Counted from the first letter of the stretch, positions 39,932 through 50,555 are shown. The stretch is DNA of 64,000 bases from Lautropia sp. (GCA_030532425.1 JAUNLD010000001.1:30165-94164), one strand, 5' to 3'. The notes: a model not told the origin generated them from the sequence alone. Program-made: numbers and translations.

Positions 39932-40867
39932 GTGGCCACCGACTCCAGCACCGAAGCTGCTGCCGGCATTACGCCGCAGACCCCCGTGGCCGAGGTTCAG
40001 GACACGGCCACTCCAGCCCCTGCAAACGCGGCCCAGGCAGCCCAGCCCCCGGCCCATGCTGCCACAGCGGCCGCGGCTACCGGCCAGCCCGACGATGCAA
40101 CACCCACCGCCGCAGCTCGGCCTGCTGCTGCACCGGCCATCTCCCGAGCCGGCGTCAGTGGCGAAGCCCTGCTGACGATGCTGGGCCAGCGCGCCTGCGC
40201 CGAGCCGGTGGAAACCAGCGGCCTGAACGGCCCGCCCGTGCCCACCGAATCGCGTGAGCTGCCGCAGATCCTGGCCGACCTGGCCGTGACCCCCGAGAAC
40301 TATACCGGCTCGACCCTGCCGGACAAGCCGATCATCAACGCGGTGTGCGACCCGCAGATGGCGCAATACAAGCTGATCCAGCCAGGTGAGCACAAGGTCG
40401 ACATCTTCAGCCAGCGGCACTACCTGCACGACCATCTGGGCCGCCCCGACACCCGGCGGCAGTTCAGCAACACCCGTGTGAGCCTCCCGCTGACCGTGAC
40501 CGAAACCCAGGTGACGCTGGGGGCACAGGTGGGCGACGCCCAGAACCCCTATCTGGCCAGCCAGACGCTCAGCTTCGCCCGCCAGGGCCAGGTGGGTTAT
40601 GGCGTGCTGTCGCAGTGGGTGCAAAACGGCAACAACCTGCGCATGCTGCTGGTTCCCGGCCAGAAGGACAACGAAGCCCGTCTGTGCTGGAACACCCACA
40701 ACGTCTCGGTCAAGCGGCTGCACTGCATGGCCTGGAGCCAGCCCGAGGGCTGGAAACCGGGTGATGCCCTGCAGCTGGAGGATCAGTACATCATCGACGA
40801 CCGCAGCACCTACGCCGGTGAAAGCGGGCTGATGTATCTGCATTCGCGCAACGCGGCACAGCCCTGA
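39932..40867 (+). CDS. Lipoprotein-family member E, signal peptide missing
   Basis: A 311-residue paralogue of D and F. It has the Ala/Pro/Thr linker, GVSGEALLTMLGQRACAEPV, and the end block RLCWNTHNVSVKRLHCMAW with LEDQYIIDDRSTYAGESGL, but no signal peptide or lipobox. The frame opens at the DUF29 stop (39902-39904) and the first usable start is a GTG at 39932 with no Shine-Dalgarno. As it stands it would stay in the cytoplasm, unless read through from DUF29. Probably a decapitated copy. A strong terminator follows. Confidence 0.7.
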   Translation: MATDSSTEAAAGITPQTPVAEVQDTATPAPANAAQAAQPPAHAATAAAATGQPDDATPTAAARPAAAPAISRAGVSGEALLTMLGQRACAEPVETSGLNGPPVPTESRELPQILADLAVTPENYTGSTLPDKPIINAVCDPQMAQYKLIQPGEHKVDIFSQRHYLHDHLGRPDTRRQFSNTRVSLPLTVTETQVTLGAQVGDAQNPYLASQTLSFARQGQVGYGVLSQWVQNGNNLRMLLVPGQKDNEARLCWNTHNVSVKRLHCMAWSQPEGWKPGDALQLEDQYIIDDRSTYAGESGLMYLHSRNAAQP

Positions 40868-40970
40868 TGGGCTGCCGGGCGGTGGCAGACGCCCCGCCCT
40901 TGACAGGCACCTGTCCGGCACAGGCCGACACTGCCCCAGCGGCTGACCCCATGGTCAGCGACAGCAACCC

Positions 40971-41009
40971 GGCCTGCCGGGGGAGCATCAGCCCCCGGCA
41001 GGCCTTTTT
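40971..41009 (+). terminator. Strong intrinsic terminator after E
   Basis: A perfect 13-bp stem (GGCCTGCCGGGGG at 40971-40983 with its complement at 40992-41004), 8-nt loop, then TTTTT. The clearest intrinsic terminator in the window. The rest of the 40868-41239 gap holds no gene. Confidence 0.9.
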
Positions 41010-41239
41010 CATGACCACGGGCATCACGATAGCCATCGGGCACCCCGTCGATGCGGGCGCGGCAGCAGAGGCGGGCAATGCCAGCCCCCAAAAAGGGCCT
41101 TGTCCGGAAAAAGCACACAGCCATCCGTGTCGATCGCAGGTATCGTTCCTGCCGTTCGTCACCGTCAGGCGGCCATCCAGCCCGGATGCAGCGCCACCCG
41201 TCAGGTGATCTCTCCCCGGCACAAACCAGAGGTCTTGCC

Positions 41240-42334
41240 ATGCTGAACAAGCTTTCCCGCGCCCCGATCGCCGCTGCCCTGCTGGCCGTGCTTGCAGCCT
41301 GCGGCGGAGGGGACGACAACGACACGGCCACCTCGACCTCGCCGCGCGCGCCGGAGCGCAACGGCACCGCCTCCTCGCCGGCCACCCCGGCCCAGAACGG
41401 CAGCACCGCCGCCCACGATACGGCCTCCCCCTCGGGCAACAGTGCTGCGGGCAGCACGGGCAGCCGCGACAGCGCCACGGCGCCCTCCCAGGCCGGCAGC
41501 ATCAGCCTGCCCCCCGCCCCGGCCGGCAATCTGGTGCTGGATGTCCGCACCTCGGCCGCCATCAGCAGCAACGGCATCCGCGGCGACGTGCTGCTGACCA
41601 GCCTGTCGCAACAGGCGTGCAGCGGCCCGCTGTCGGCCGTCACCGGTCTGGATGGCCCGCGCGTGCGCGGTGCCGACGAGCTGGCCCTGCCGGTGATCGG
41701 TGCCGGCACCGAGCTGTCGCCCAGCAACTATGTGCTGCGCCCCGATGCCGCCAACATCGTCTCGCCGCTGGCCGGGCTGTGCCAGCGCATGCGCTACCAG
41801 GCCCCGCTCGATGGCCGCGTCTACGAACTGAACATCTTCTCGAACCCGGTGTACCGGTATTCGCCGTCGGCCACCCAGGGCTTTCATTATCTGGATGCCG
41901 ACCTGCAACTGGCGATCACCGCCGAAGCCTTTGCCCTCTCGGCCACGGCTGATGCGGACAACACCGAAGACCGCGGCCGCACCTTCCAGACGCAGGAAGC
42001 TGCCGAGCAGGAGGTGCAGCTGAGTGCCGGCGGCATCACCACCATCAACCGTGATGCGCTGGTGCCCTTCAACACCAGCCGCACCTGGACCAACGGCAAC
42101 CACCGCATCGAGATGCTGGTACTGCCCGCCGATGCCCCCAACCGCTTCCGCCAGTGCTGGTCGGTGGACCTGCACTATGCCCGCCGCCTGCAATGCACGG
42201 TCTGGGCCGTGCCCGCCACCTGGCGCTATGGCAGCGAGCTGCAATTCGTCGACCAGTATCTGGTCGATGACCGCAGCAGCTACCCCGGCGAGGCCGAAGG
42301 CAGCTTCCGCTACTTCCGCACCGACGAGCGCTGA
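41240..42334 (+). CDS. Lipoprotein F, third member of the local family
   Basis: A 364-residue lipoprotein (lipobox VLAAC, Cys 21). An 80-residue Ser/Thr/Ala/Gly linker follows, then GIRGDVLLTSLSQQACSG and the end block FRQCWSVDLHYARRLQCTVW, FVDQYLVDDRSSYPGEAEGS. It is the most divergent of the three, with a longer middle (ADADNTEDRGRTFQTQEAAE). Intact signal and cysteines suggest it is expressed and exported. Convergent with lpxC across a shared terminator. Function unknown. Confidence 0.8.
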   Translation: MLNKLSRAPIAAALLAVLAACGGGDDNDTATSTSPRAPERNGTASSPATPAQNGSTAAHDTASPSGNSAAGSTGSRDSATAPSQAGSISLPPAPAGNLVLDVRTSAAISSNGIRGDVLLTSLSQQACSGPLSAVTGLDGPRVRGADELALPVIGAGTELSPSNYVLRPDAANIVSPLAGLCQRMRYQAPLDGRVYELNIFSNPVYRYSPSATQGFHYLDADLQLAITAEAFALSATADADNTEDRGRTFQTQEAAEQEVQLSAGGITTINRDALVPFNTSRTWTNGNHRIEMLVLPADAPNRFRQCWSVDLHYARRLQCTVWAVPATWRYGSELQFVDQYLVDDRSSYPGEAEGSFRYFRTDER

Positions 42335-42412
42335 ACGGCCCGGGGCAGCCCCGGTGCGGCCCTGCCCGACTGGCAGCAGCACACGGGGCGGCCGCACCGG
42401 CCTCCATGGCCC

Positions 42413-42440
42413 CGGTAGCCCGGTAGCCCGGTGGCCCGGC
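42413..42440. repeat. Short tandem repeat (CCCGGTAG/CCCGGTGG)
   Basis: Successive CCCGGTAG, CCCGGTAG and CCCGGTGG units followed by CCCGGCGG. A simple repeat in the non-coding gap. Confidence 0.6.
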
Positions 42441-42467
42441 GGCCCCGGATCAGCAGCACGCACCCGC

Positions 42468-42495
42468 AAAAACGGCGCCATCTGGCGCCGTTTTT
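42468..42495. terminator. Bidirectional intrinsic terminator between F and lpxC
   Basis: AAAAACGGCGCCA, loop TC, TGGCGCCGTTTTT: a perfect 13-bp inverted repeat with a U-tract on either strand. It ends transcription of lipoprotein F and of the dcw-lpxC cluster. Confidence 0.92.
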
Positions 42496-42568
42496 GCATG
42501 ATTACAGGCAGGGTCCCGTTGGGGCAATGCATCATCAGGGCAGCGCCACCATCAGGACAACGCCACCG

Positions 42569-43498
42569 TCAGGGCAGTGCCCAGTCCATCGAGAAGGCCG
42601 GCAGCGCGGGCTTGCGCTGGGTGAAGGTGGCGATCTCGTAGTTGGCCGGGTCGGCCAGCACGGCACGCACCAGCAGGTTGTTCATGTGGTGCCCGGATTT
42701 GCGGGCATGGTAGGCGCCCAGGATGGGATGGCCGATCAGGTAAAGGTCGCCGATGGCATCGAGCGCCTTGTGCTTGGCGAACTCGTCGCTGTAGCGCAGG
42801 CCATCGTGGTTGAGGACACGGTCGTCATCGACGACGATGGCGTTGTCGAGGCTACCCCCCAGCGCCAGGCCGTGCTTGCGCAGCAGCTCGACCTCGCTGG
42901 CCATCACGAAGGTGCGGGCACGGGCGATCTCCTTGATGTAGGAGGTGCTGGCAAAGTCGATCTCGATGCGCTGGCCGGTGGCATCGATGGCCGCCTGGCC
43001 AAAGGCGATCTCGAAGCTGAGCTTGAAGCCCTCGAAGGGATCGAGACGCACCCACTTGTCACCATCGGTGATCTGCACCGGGCGCAGGATGCGGATGAAG
43101 CGCTTGGGTGCCGATTGCTCGACGAAGCCCGCCGATTGCAGCAGATAGACGAATGAACCGGCCGACCCATCGAGAATGGGCACTTCGACGGCGGTCATGT
43201 CGATCTCGGCATTGTCGATGCCCAGCCCCGCCAGGGCGGACATCAGGTGCTCGATGGTCTGGACGCTGATCTTGCTGCCCGGGCCTTCGGCCGCGGCCGA
43301 CAGCGTGGTGTTCAGGCGGGTATCGGTGATGCGGTCGCCACGCGCGGGCAACACCGCCACCGGATCAAGGTCGACACGGCGAAAGACGATGCCACTGTCG
43401 ACTGCGCCCGGCTTGATCGTCAGGTTGACCCGCTGCCCGGAATGCAGGCCGATTCCGGTGGCCTGCACCGGGGCACGCAGGGTTCTCTGTCTCAACAT
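42569..43498 (-). CDS. lpxC: UDP-3-O-acyl-N-acetylglucosamine deacetylase
   Basis: A 309-residue LpxC, the committed step of lipid A synthesis. Zinc ligands are in TIEHLMSAL (H84) and [12 protein letters not shown] (H and D), and the general acid/base His is in [30 protein letters not shown] is the family N-terminus. It is the last gene of the dcw run, 189 nt after ftsZ, and ends before the bidirectional terminator. Confidence 0.97.
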   Translation of the reverse strand: MLRQRTLRAPVQATGIGLHSGQRVNLTIKPGAVDSGIVFRRVDLDPVAVLPARGDRITDTRLNTTLSAAAEGPGSKISVQTIEHLMSALAGLGIDNAEIDMTAVEVPILDGSAGSFVYLLQSAGFVEQSAPKRFIRILRPVQITDGDKWVRLDPFEGFKLSFEIAFGQAAIDATGQRIEIDFASTSYIKEIARARTFVMASEVELLRKHGLALGGSLDNAIVVDDDRVLNHDGLRYSDEFAKHKALDAIGDLYLIGHPILGAYHARKSGHHMNNLLVRAVLADPANYEIATFTQRKPALPAFSMDWALP

Positions 43499-43687
43499 CA
43501 GCGTTTGACTCCATCAATCAGTCAGGTCGACATCATAGCGGCAAGCAGGAGATGCTGCCGCCAAGCCCGACCTGCGGCCCACGACACCACCAAGGCGGCA
43601 TGCAGGCGGTTCCCCTGCGGCGTGCCGGCAGGCCGCCCCGGTGTTCCCGGTGCGGAGCCGGCCGCCGATCAGGAGGTTGACGGACGA

Positions 43688-44848
43688 TCAGTCGGCCTGG
43701 CGACGCAGGAAGGCCGGAATGTCGAGACGCTCAACGCCCTTCTGCGACATGGCGTTGACACGCTCGGCCGCCTGGCTGCGCGGGTTGCGGAAGACGTTGG
43801 GCTCGTCCAGACCACCGATGGCGTCGACGGTGTCGAGCGCCAGGTCGTCGGTACCGGTCTTGACGGCCGGCTGCGACACCAGCTGGGGCTTGCGCACCAG
43901 CTTGCCAATGCCGGTGGCCACGACGGTGACCCGCAGCGAGTCTTCCATGTCCTCGTCGTAGACGGTACCGTGGATGATGGTGGCGTCTTCGGCGCAGAAC
44001 TGCTTGATGGTGTTGATGACCTCGTTGGTCTCACGCAGTTTCAGCGAACGCGAGGCGGTGATGTTGACGATCACGCCACGGGCACCGTGCAGGTCGACGC
44101 CATCGAGCAGCGGCGAGGACACGGCCTGTTCGGCGGCCAGACGGGCACGATCCAGGCCCGAGGCCTCGCCGATACCCATCATCGCCTTGCCCTGTTCGCC
44201 CATGATGGTCTTCACGTCGGCAAAGTCGACGTTGACCAGGCCGGGCACGTTGATGATCTCGGCAATGCCGGCCACGGCGTTGTGCAGCACGTCGTCGGCA
44301 CGCTTGAAGGCGTCTTCCAGCGTGGCGTCCTCGTCCATCACCTCGAAGAGCTTCTCGTTCAGCACGACGATCAGCGAGTCGACCTGACCGATCAGGTTCT
44401 CGATGCCCTCGTCGGCCACACGCTGCTTGCGGCTGCCTTCGTAGTTGAAGGGCTTGGTGACGACGCCAACGGTCAGGATGCCCAGCTCCTTGGCGATCTC
44501 GGCCACCACCGGCGAAGCGCCGGTGCCGGTGCCCTTGCCCATGCCGGCGGTCAGGAAGACCATGTTGGCCCCTTCGAGGGCGGCACGGATGTTGCCGCGC
44601 TCGGCCTGGGCCGCGGCCCGGCCAGCCTCGGGGTTGGCACCGGCACCCAGACCGGCATCGCCGAGCTGGATGGTGCGGCTGGCCAGCGAACGGGCCAGGG
44701 CCTGGCGGTCGGTGTTGACGGCGATAAACTCGACGCCCTGCACGCCACGATTGACCATGTGGTTGACGGCGTTGCCACCACCACCCCCGACGCCCACCAC
44801 CTTGATGATGGCGCCATCAACATCTGTATCAAGCATCTTGAACGACAT
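43688..44848 (-). CDS. ftsZ: Cell-division GTPase FtsZ
   Basis: A 386-residue FtsZ. GTP-binding parts include VGVGGGGGNAVNHM and the tubulin signature GMGKGTGTGASP; the T7 loop is VNVDFADVKTIM. The C-terminal tail ends with LDIPAFLRRQAD, the conserved peptide that binds FtsA. ATG 44848 has AGGAGG upstream. It polymerises into the Z-ring. Located 137 nt after ftsA. Confidence 0.97.
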   Translation of the reverse strand: MSFKMLDTDVDGAIIKVVGVGGGGGNAVNHMVNRGVQGVEFIAVNTDRQALARSLASRTIQLGDAGLGAGANPEAGRAAAQAERGNIRAALEGANMVFLTAGMGKGTGTGASPVVAEIAKELGILTVGVVTKPFNYEGSRKQRVADEGIENLIGQVDSLIVVLNEKLFEVMDEDATLEDAFKRADDVLHNAVAGIAEIINVPGLVNVDFADVKTIMGEQGKAMMGIGEASGLDRARLAAEQAVSSPLLDGVDLHGARGVIVNITASRSLKLRETNEVINTIKQFCAEDATIIHGTVYDEDMEDSLRVTVVATGIGKLVRKPQLVSQPAVKTGTDDLALDTVDAIGGLDEPNVFRNPRSQAAERVNAMSQKGVERLDIPAFLRRQAD

Positions 44849-44985
44849 GACTGAAAAACCTCCTGATTTGAATGAACAGCCCGGGGCAGGCCCCAGGACT
44901 GGCGGATGCAATACCGGGCAAGGATATGCACCCTGTCGGCCTCATGACGAAGCCAGCGGTCATTCGGGTCCAAACGTTATGTTAC

Positions 44986-46218
44986 TCAGAAACTCCCGAA
45001 AAACCATTCCTTCATGCGGCGAATCGTGTCCCGGAAGGAACCCGACTGCTCTGCAACCTTGCGCCCGCGCAGACATTGCTGCCGGGCCTCTTCCACCAGC
45101 CCCATCGCGGTGGCATACCGGGGCGTGCGCACCACGTCGGAGAGCCGGCCACTGTACGACGGCGCCCCCACACGCACCGGCTTGAGAAAGATGTCTTCGG
45201 CCAGCTCGGCCATGCCGGGCAACAGGCTCGATCCGCCCGTGATGACGATGCCCGAAGACAGCGCTTCTTCATAGCCCGACTCGCGGATGGTCTGCTGCAC
45301 CATCATGAACAGCTCCTCGACGCGCGGCTCGATCACCGAGGCCAGGCCCTGCTTGGACAGCGAGCGCGGGCCCCGGTCACCGATGCCGGGCACCTCGATC
45401 TTCTCGCCAGGGTTGGCCAGCGTCGGCTTGGCCAGGCCATGACGCAGCTTGATGTCCTCGGCATCGGCCGTGGGCGTGCGCAGCGCCATCGCAATGTCGT
45501 TGGTGATCTGGTCACCGGCCACCGGAATGACGGCCGAATGCCGGATCGAGCCACCGACGAAGACCGCCACATCGGTGGTGCCACCGCCGATGTCGATCAG
45601 GGCAACCCCCAGCTCCTTCTCGTCGACCGTCAGCACCGCGTTGGCCGAAGCCAGCGGCTGCAGGATCAGGTCCTGCACGGCCAGCCCGCAGCGGCGCACG
45701 CACTTGATGATGTTCTGTACCGCCGACACCGCCCCGGTGACGACGTGCACCTTGACATCCAGCCGCACCCCGCTCATGCCGACGGGCTCGCGGATGTCTT
45801 CCTGGCCGTCGATGATGAATTCCTGGGGCAGCACGTGCAGGATCTGCTGGTCGGTGGGAATGGCCACCGCCTTGGCGGTCTCCAGCACGCGCACCACGTC
45901 GGCCTCGGTGACTTCCTTGTCCTTGATGGCCACCATGCCGGTGGAATTGAAGCTGCGGATGTGGTTGCCGGCAATGCCGGTGACGACCTGCTGGATCTTG
46001 CGGCCCGAAGTGAGTTCGGCTTCTTCGAGCGCAGCCTGGATCGAGGCGACGGTCTTCTCGATGTCGACCACCACGCCCTTTTTCAGGCCGTTGGATTCGT
46101 GCTGGCCGGTGCCGATGACTTCGATGTCGCCATCACCGTGCATCTCGGCCACCACCGCCACCACCTTCGAGGTGCCGATGTCCAGGCCAACCAGCAAATC
46201 CGTGTTTTCTCTCGTCAT
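44986..46218 (-). CDS. ftsA: Cell-division protein FtsA
   Basis: A 410-residue actin-like ATPase. Phosphate loops are LVGLDIGTSKVVAVV and LIDIGGGTTDVAVF; the adenosine motif is GIVITGGSSLLPGM. The last residues RDTIRRMKEWFFGSF form the amphipathic membrane-targeting helix. It tethers FtsZ to the inner membrane. ATG 46218 was preferred over the in-frame ATG at 46233, placing the start 15 nt after the ftsQ stop. Confidence 0.97.
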   Translation of the reverse strand: MTRENTDLLVGLDIGTSKVVAVVAEMHGDGDIEVIGTGQHESNGLKKGVVVDIEKTVASIQAALEEAELTSGRKIQQVVTGIAGNHIRSFNSTGMVAIKDKEVTEADVVRVLETAKAVAIPTDQQILHVLPQEFIIDGQEDIREPVGMSGVRLDVKVHVVTGAVSAVQNIIKCVRRCGLAVQDLILQPLASANAVLTVDEKELGVALIDIGGGTTDVAVFVGGSIRHSAVIPVAGDQITNDIAMALRTPTADAEDIKLRHGLAKPTLANPGEKIEVPGIGDRGPRSLSKQGLASVIEPRVEELFMMVQQTIRESGYEEALSSGIVITGGSSLLPGMAELAEDIFLKPVRVGAPSYSGRLSDVVRTPRYATAMGLVEEARQQCLRGRKVAEQSGSFRDTIRRMKEWFFGSF

Positions 46219-46233
46219 GGTCAGTCCTGGCAC

Positions 46234-47025
46234 TCAATGAATGTTGTCACGATGGGGTTGTCCCGGCGGAGACGGCTCGAGCGCCCCCGGTGCCCGCACG
46301 GCAAAACCGTTGGGATAACGCAGGTCGACGACCTCGGCCCGACCGTTTAGGCGTGCCTGGATCAGCGGATGCGCCGTGACCCAGCGCGCCACGCGGTCGG
46401 CCACGGGCAAGCCCTCGTCACGGCCCATGCGCAGCGTGATGCCGCTGTCCAGCTGCGCCGTCCACGACTGGCGGTCGGACAGCGTCAGCGCCACCGGCCG
46501 CATCGACAGCGGCAGCAGCTGCCGGCCCAGCTCGTCGTAACGGCGGGCCACCAGCGCCTGGCTGCCGTCCGGGCCTGCCAGCAGCAGCAGATCCTGATGA
46601 TGGGCGACTTCTGCCGGATTCACCGCAAACAACTCTCCATGCGTATTCACGAAACGCCCGCCATCATCGTTCCAGCGGGCCAGTACCTGGTGTTCCTCAA
46701 GGGCCACGAACAGGCGATTGGGCCAGATGCGCCGGACTTCGGCCCGCCGCACCCAGGGCACCTGCGCAAAATGTTCCCGGACTTTGTCGAGATCCACCGT
46801 AAAGAAATTTCCATCAAGCCGGTTGACCCCCTGCGCCACCATCTTCTGTTCATCGACATGATCCAGCCTGCGTCCGTTGACCGGTCCGACCTCAATGGCC
46901 AGCAGGTCGAAGGCCGGGCGTTGGCCCAGCCACCACAACCCGGCCAGCAGCAGGCAGGCGAACGCGGCCATCACCAGGGTGTTGGCGATTGCATGGAGCG
47001 CGCGCGGATCATGCCACAAATTCAC
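46234..47025 (-). CDS. ftsQ: Cell-division protein FtsQ
   Basis: A 263-residue bitopic protein: short cytoplasmic start, one membrane helix at about 14-35 (NTLVMAAFACLLLAGLWWLG), a POTRA domain (VNRLDGNFFTVDLDKVREHF, VPWVRRAEVRRIWPNRL) and the FtsQ beta domain ending VVDLRYPNGFAVRAPG. It links early and late division proteins through FtsB/FtsL. Overlaps ddl by 4 nt. Confidence 0.95.
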   Translation of the reverse strand: MNLWHDPRALHAIANTLVMAAFACLLLAGLWWLGQRPAFDLLAIEVGPVNGRRLDHVDEQKMVAQGVNRLDGNFFTVDLDKVREHFAQVPWVRRAEVRRIWPNRLFVALEEHQVLARWNDDGGRFVNTHGELFAVNPAEVAHHQDLLLLAGPDGSQALVARRYDELGRQLLPLSMRPVALTLSDRQSWTAQLDSGITLRMGRDEGLPVADRVARWVTAHPLIQARLNGRAEVVDLRYPNGFAVRAPGALEPSPPGQPHRDNIH

Positions 47026-48026
47026 CCGATCGCCTCCGATGCAACACCCCGTTGTATCTTCAACGATGCAGTTGCGGCCAGTCCAAGCACCAGATCCTCA
47101 TAAGAAACGCCCGCCGCGCGTGCCGCCATCGGTACCAGCGAGTGTCCGGTCATGCCCGGAGACGTATTGATTTCAAGCAACCACGGCCGCTGCGAACTGT
47201 CATCCAGCATCACGTCGACCCGGCCCCAGCCCTCGCAACCGATGGCCCGGTAGGCCGCCTCGGCCAGGCTGGCAATCTCGTCCGTCAGTGATGCGGTCAG
47301 CGGTGCCGGGCACAGGTAGCGCGTGTCATCCGAAAAATACTTGTTCTGGTAATCGTAATTGCCACCCGGCGCGCGAATCTCGATGATCGGCAGGGCCCTG
47401 GCGGTGGCACCGCTGCCCAGCACCGCCACCGTCAGTTCACGCCCCTGCACGAAGCGCTCGGCCATCACCGGATGGTCGATCGCGGCGGCGCGGTCGTAGG
47501 CGGCGCGCAGGCGGTCGAGCGAATCGACGCGCGTCAGCCCCAGCGTCGAGCCTTCGTGCGGTGGCTTGATGATGAGGGGCAGGCCCAGACGCTCGGCCAG
47601 TCCCACCAGCTGGTGCGGCCCCAGCAGCGTTTCCCAGGCCGGGGTGGGCAGACGCCCCACCTGCCACATCTGCTTGGTGTTGATCTTGTTGATTGCCAGC
47701 GACGAGGCCATCAGCCCCGAGCCGGTGTAGGGCAGGCCGATCATTTCCAGCACGCCCTGCACGGTGCCGTCTTCACCATAGCGGCCATGCAGCGCGATGA
47801 AGGCACGGTCATAGCCACCGCTTTCCAGCTTCGCCAGCGAGGACTCGGCCGGATCGAAGGCTTCGGCACGCACGCCGCGGCCGCGGAGTGCCGACAGCAC
47901 CCCCTGCCCCGACATCAGCGACACCTGCCGTTCGGACGAATGCCCGCCCATCAGCACCACCACCTTGCCCAGCGAGGCGGGGTCGACGTTGGTCGGCAAC
48001 GGAAAGGACGGATTCGTGTCAGTCAT
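47022..48026 (-). CDS. ddl: D-alanine--D-alanine ligase
   Basis: A 334-residue ATP-grasp ligase making D-Ala-D-Ala. Signatures are [48 protein letters not shown] and the C-terminal [20 protein letters not shown] 48026 overlaps the murC end by 8 nt; a longer frame to 48128 is rejected. In-cluster copy, ddlB type by position. Confidence 0.95.
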   Translation of the reverse strand: MTDTNPSFPLPTNVDPASLGKVVVLMGGHSSERQVSLMSGQGVLSALRGRGVRAEAFDPAESSLAKLESGGYDRAFIALHGRYGEDGTVQGVLEMIGLPYTGSGLMASSLAINKINTKQMWQVGRLPTPAWETLLGPHQLVGLAERLGLPLIIKPPHEGSTLGLTRVDSLDRLRAAYDRAAAIDHPVMAERFVQGRELTVAVLGSGATARALPIIEIRAPGGNYDYQNKYFSDDTRYLCPAPLTASLTDEIASLAEAAYRAIGCEGWGRVDVMLDDSSQRPWLLEINTSPGMTGHSLVPMAARAAGVSYEDLVLGLAATASLKIQRGVASEAIG

Positions 48027-49491
48027 GATCTGTTCCTGCTGTGGAGGGGGGATGAAGCGGTGCAGCCTGTGCCACGATGCGGCCACAGGTGGCACCGATG
48101 CTGCCTGCGCCCATCGTGATGACGACATCGCCCGCCTGCACGAGCCCCAGAACCGCCGCAGGCAGGGCCTCGACTTCGGGCACGAACAACGGTTCGTGCC
48201 GGCTGGCCAGCCGGACAGCGCGCGTCAGTGCCCGCCCGTCCGCCGCCACGATCGGCGCCTCGCCGGCGGCGTACACTTCCGTCAGGATCACCTGATCGGC
48301 CTGCCCCAGGACGCGCACGAAATCCTCGAACAGGTCGCGCGTGCGCGAATAGCGGTGCGGCTGGAAGGCCAGCACCAGCCGGCGCCCCGGAAATGCGCCG
48401 CGCACCGCGGCCACCGTTGCCTCGATCTCGGCCGGGTGGTGGCCATAGTCGTCGATCAGGGTAAAGGTACCCGATGACGGCCCGTCGGGGCCAGTCTGTC
48501 CGGATTCATCATCAGGGCGAGATGGCACGGCAACTTCACCATAACGTTCAAAACGTCGCCCAACTCCCCGGAATTCCGCCAGGGCCGTGATGATCGCCTC
48601 GTCCTGCACCCCCAGTTCGGTGGCGATGGTGATGGCGGCCAGCGCGTTGCGCACGTTGTGCTCGCCGCTGAGGGCCAGCTGCACCTCCAGCGGGGCCTCG
48701 CCTTCGCGCAGCACCCGAAAGCGCATCCGCTCCCCCTCGGCCCGCACGTCGACGGCCCGTACCTGGGCATCTTCACCCAGGCCGTAGCTGAGCACCGGTT
48801 TGGACACGAAGGGGACGATTTCGCGCACGTGGGCATCATCGATGCACAGCACCGCGGCCCCATAAAAGGGCAGACGGTTCAGAAAATCGACAAAGGCCTG
48901 CTTGAGCCGGGCCATGTCGTGCCCATAGGTGTCCATGTGATCGGCGTCGATGTTGGTGACGGCAGCGATCATCGGCAGCAGGTTGAGAAAGGAGGCATCC
49001 GATTCGTCGGCTTCGACGACGATGTAGTCGCCACTGCCCAGCCGGGCATTGACGCCCGCACTGTTCAGGCGCCCGCCGATCACGAAGGTCGGGTCCATGC
49101 CGGCCTTGGCCAGGATGCTGGCAACCAGGCTGGTGGTGGTGGTCTTGCCGTGCGTGCCGGCAATGGCGACACCCTGCTTCAGCTTCATCAGCTCGGCCAG
49201 CATCAGCGCGCGCGGCACCACCGGCACGCGGCGCGCACGCGCCAGCCGCACCTCGGGGTTGTCGGGGCGCACCGCCGTCGACACCACCACGCAATCGGCC
49301 TGCCCGGCATGCTCGGCCTGATGGCCGACGAACACCCTCGCACCCAGCTTTTCCAGCCGCTGCATCACGGCCGAATAATTCAGGTCCGAACCGCTGACCT
49401 CGTACCCGAGGTTGAGCAGCACCTCGGCGATGCCGCTCATGCCGGCCCCGCCGATTCCCACGAAATGGATCTGCCTGACTTTGTGTTTCAT
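48019..49491 (-). CDS. murC: UDP-N-acetylmuramate--L-alanine ligase
   Basis: A 490-residue Mur ligase adding L-Ala to UDP-MurNAc. The N-terminal UDP-binding loop is [17 protein letters not shown], the P-loop [15 protein letters not shown], then [13 protein letters not shown] and [16 protein letters not shown]. Overlaps murG by 4 nt and ddl by 8 nt. The segment [20 protein letters not shown] is a short insertion relative to typical MurC. Confidence 0.96.
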   Translation of the reverse strand: MKHKVRQIHFVGIGGAGMSGIAEVLLNLGYEVSGSDLNYSAVMQRLEKLGARVFVGHQAEHAGQADCVVVSTAVRPDNPEVRLARARRVPVVPRALMLAELMKLKQGVAIAGTHGKTTTTSLVASILAKAGMDPTFVIGGRLNSAGVNARLGSGDYIVVEADESDASFLNLLPMIAAVTNIDADHMDTYGHDMARLKQAFVDFLNRLPFYGAAVLCIDDAHVREIVPFVSKPVLSYGLGEDAQVRAVDVRAEGERMRFRVLREGEAPLEVQLALSGEHNVRNALAAITIATELGVQDEAIITALAEFRGVGRRFERYGEVAVPSRPDDESGQTGPDGPSSGTFTLIDDYGHHPAEIEATVAAVRGAFPGRRLVLAFQPHRYSRTRDLFEDFVRVLGQADQVILTEVYAAGEAPIVAADGRALTRAVRLASRHEPLFVPEVEALPAAVLGLVQAGDVVITMGAGSIGATCGRIVAQAAPLHPPSTAGTDHD

Positions 49492-50555
49492 TTTCTGGCC
49501 ACCGTCTCACAGGCATCCGCCACGATCGTCGCAGCATCCGGCTTGCCCATGGCCCGTGCCTTCACGGCCATCTGCGCCAGCGCCGGACGGCGGAAATGGG
49601 AAATCAGCGAGGCCAGGCTCGATGGCGTCAGCTCTTCCTGCGGCACGAGAATGGCCGCCCCGGTTTCGGAAAGGAAGCGCGCATTGCCGGTCTGATGATC
49701 GTCCACCGCATGCGGATAGGGAATCAGGATCGAGGCCACGCCGGCCACCGCCAGTTCGGACACCGTGGTGGCCCCGGCCCGGGCAATCACCAGATCGGCT
49801 TCGGCATAGGCTTCGTCCATGTTGTCGATGAAGGCCACTGCCCGTGCATCGACGGCGGCATTGCGATAGTTTTGGCGCAGCTCGTCGATGTGGGCTCGAC
49901 CGCTCTGGTGCAGGATCTCGGGCCGTGCCTCGGGCACGATCAGCCCGAAGGCATTGGGGATGACGCGGTTGAACACCTGCGCCCCCAGGCTGCCCCCCAC
50001 CACCAGCACGCGCAGCGGGCCGCTGCGTTCGCGGTAGCGCAGCTCGGGTGCCGGGATGGCGGCAATCGCCTGACTGACGGGATTGCCCACCCAGCGGGCC
50101 TGCGACATCGCCCCCGGAAAGGCCACCAGCACCCGCGTGGCAAAGCGTGCCAGAAAACGGTTGGCCATGCCGGCCACCGAATTCTGTTCGTGCAGCACCA
50201 TCGGCACACGCCGCATGCCGGCCACCAGGCCACCGGGCACCGTCACATAACCGCCCATGCCCAGCACCACGTGCGGACGCACCTCCTGAAACGCCTGCCT
50301 GGCTTCGGCCATCGCCCGGCGCAACTTGAAGGGCATCGCCAGCTTGGCTGCCAGCCCCTTGCCCCGGAAGCCCTGAAAATGCACGGGCTTCATCTCGATG
50401 TCGTGGGCCGACACCAGCAACCCCTCCATGCCTTCGGGGTTGCCCAGCCAGGAGACTTCCCAGCCACGCTCGCGCAACACGTGCGCCACCGCCAGCCCCG
50501 GGAAGATGTGCCCCCCGGTGCCGCCGGCCATGATAAGGGCGCGTTTTGCGCTCAT
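49488..50555 (-). CDS. murG: UDP-GlcNAc transferase MurG (lipid II synthesis)
   Basis: A 355-residue GT-B glycosyltransferase converting lipid I to lipid II at the inner face of the membrane. G-loops are [16 protein letters not shown] and [14 protein letters not shown], and the UDP-GlcNAc site includes [12 protein letters not shown] and [18 protein letters not shown] 50555 overlaps the ftsW stop by 4 nt; the longer frame to 50765 lies inside ftsW. Confidence 0.96.
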   Translation of the reverse strand: MSAKRALIMAGGTGGHIFPGLAVAHVLRERGWEVSWLGNPEGMEGLLVSAHDIEMKPVHFQGFRGKGLAAKLAMPFKLRRAMAEARQAFQEVRPHVVLGMGGYVTVPGGLVAGMRRVPMVLHEQNSVAGMANRFLARFATRVLVAFPGAMSQARWVGNPVSQAIAAIPAPELRYRERSGPLRVLVVGGSLGAQVFNRVIPNAFGLIVPEARPEILHQSGRAHIDELRQNYRNAAVDARAVAFIDNMDEAYAEADLVIARAGATTVSELAVAGVASILIPYPHAVDDHQTGNARFLSETGAAILVPQEELTPSSLASLISHFRRPALAQMAVKARAMGKPDAATIVADACETVARK

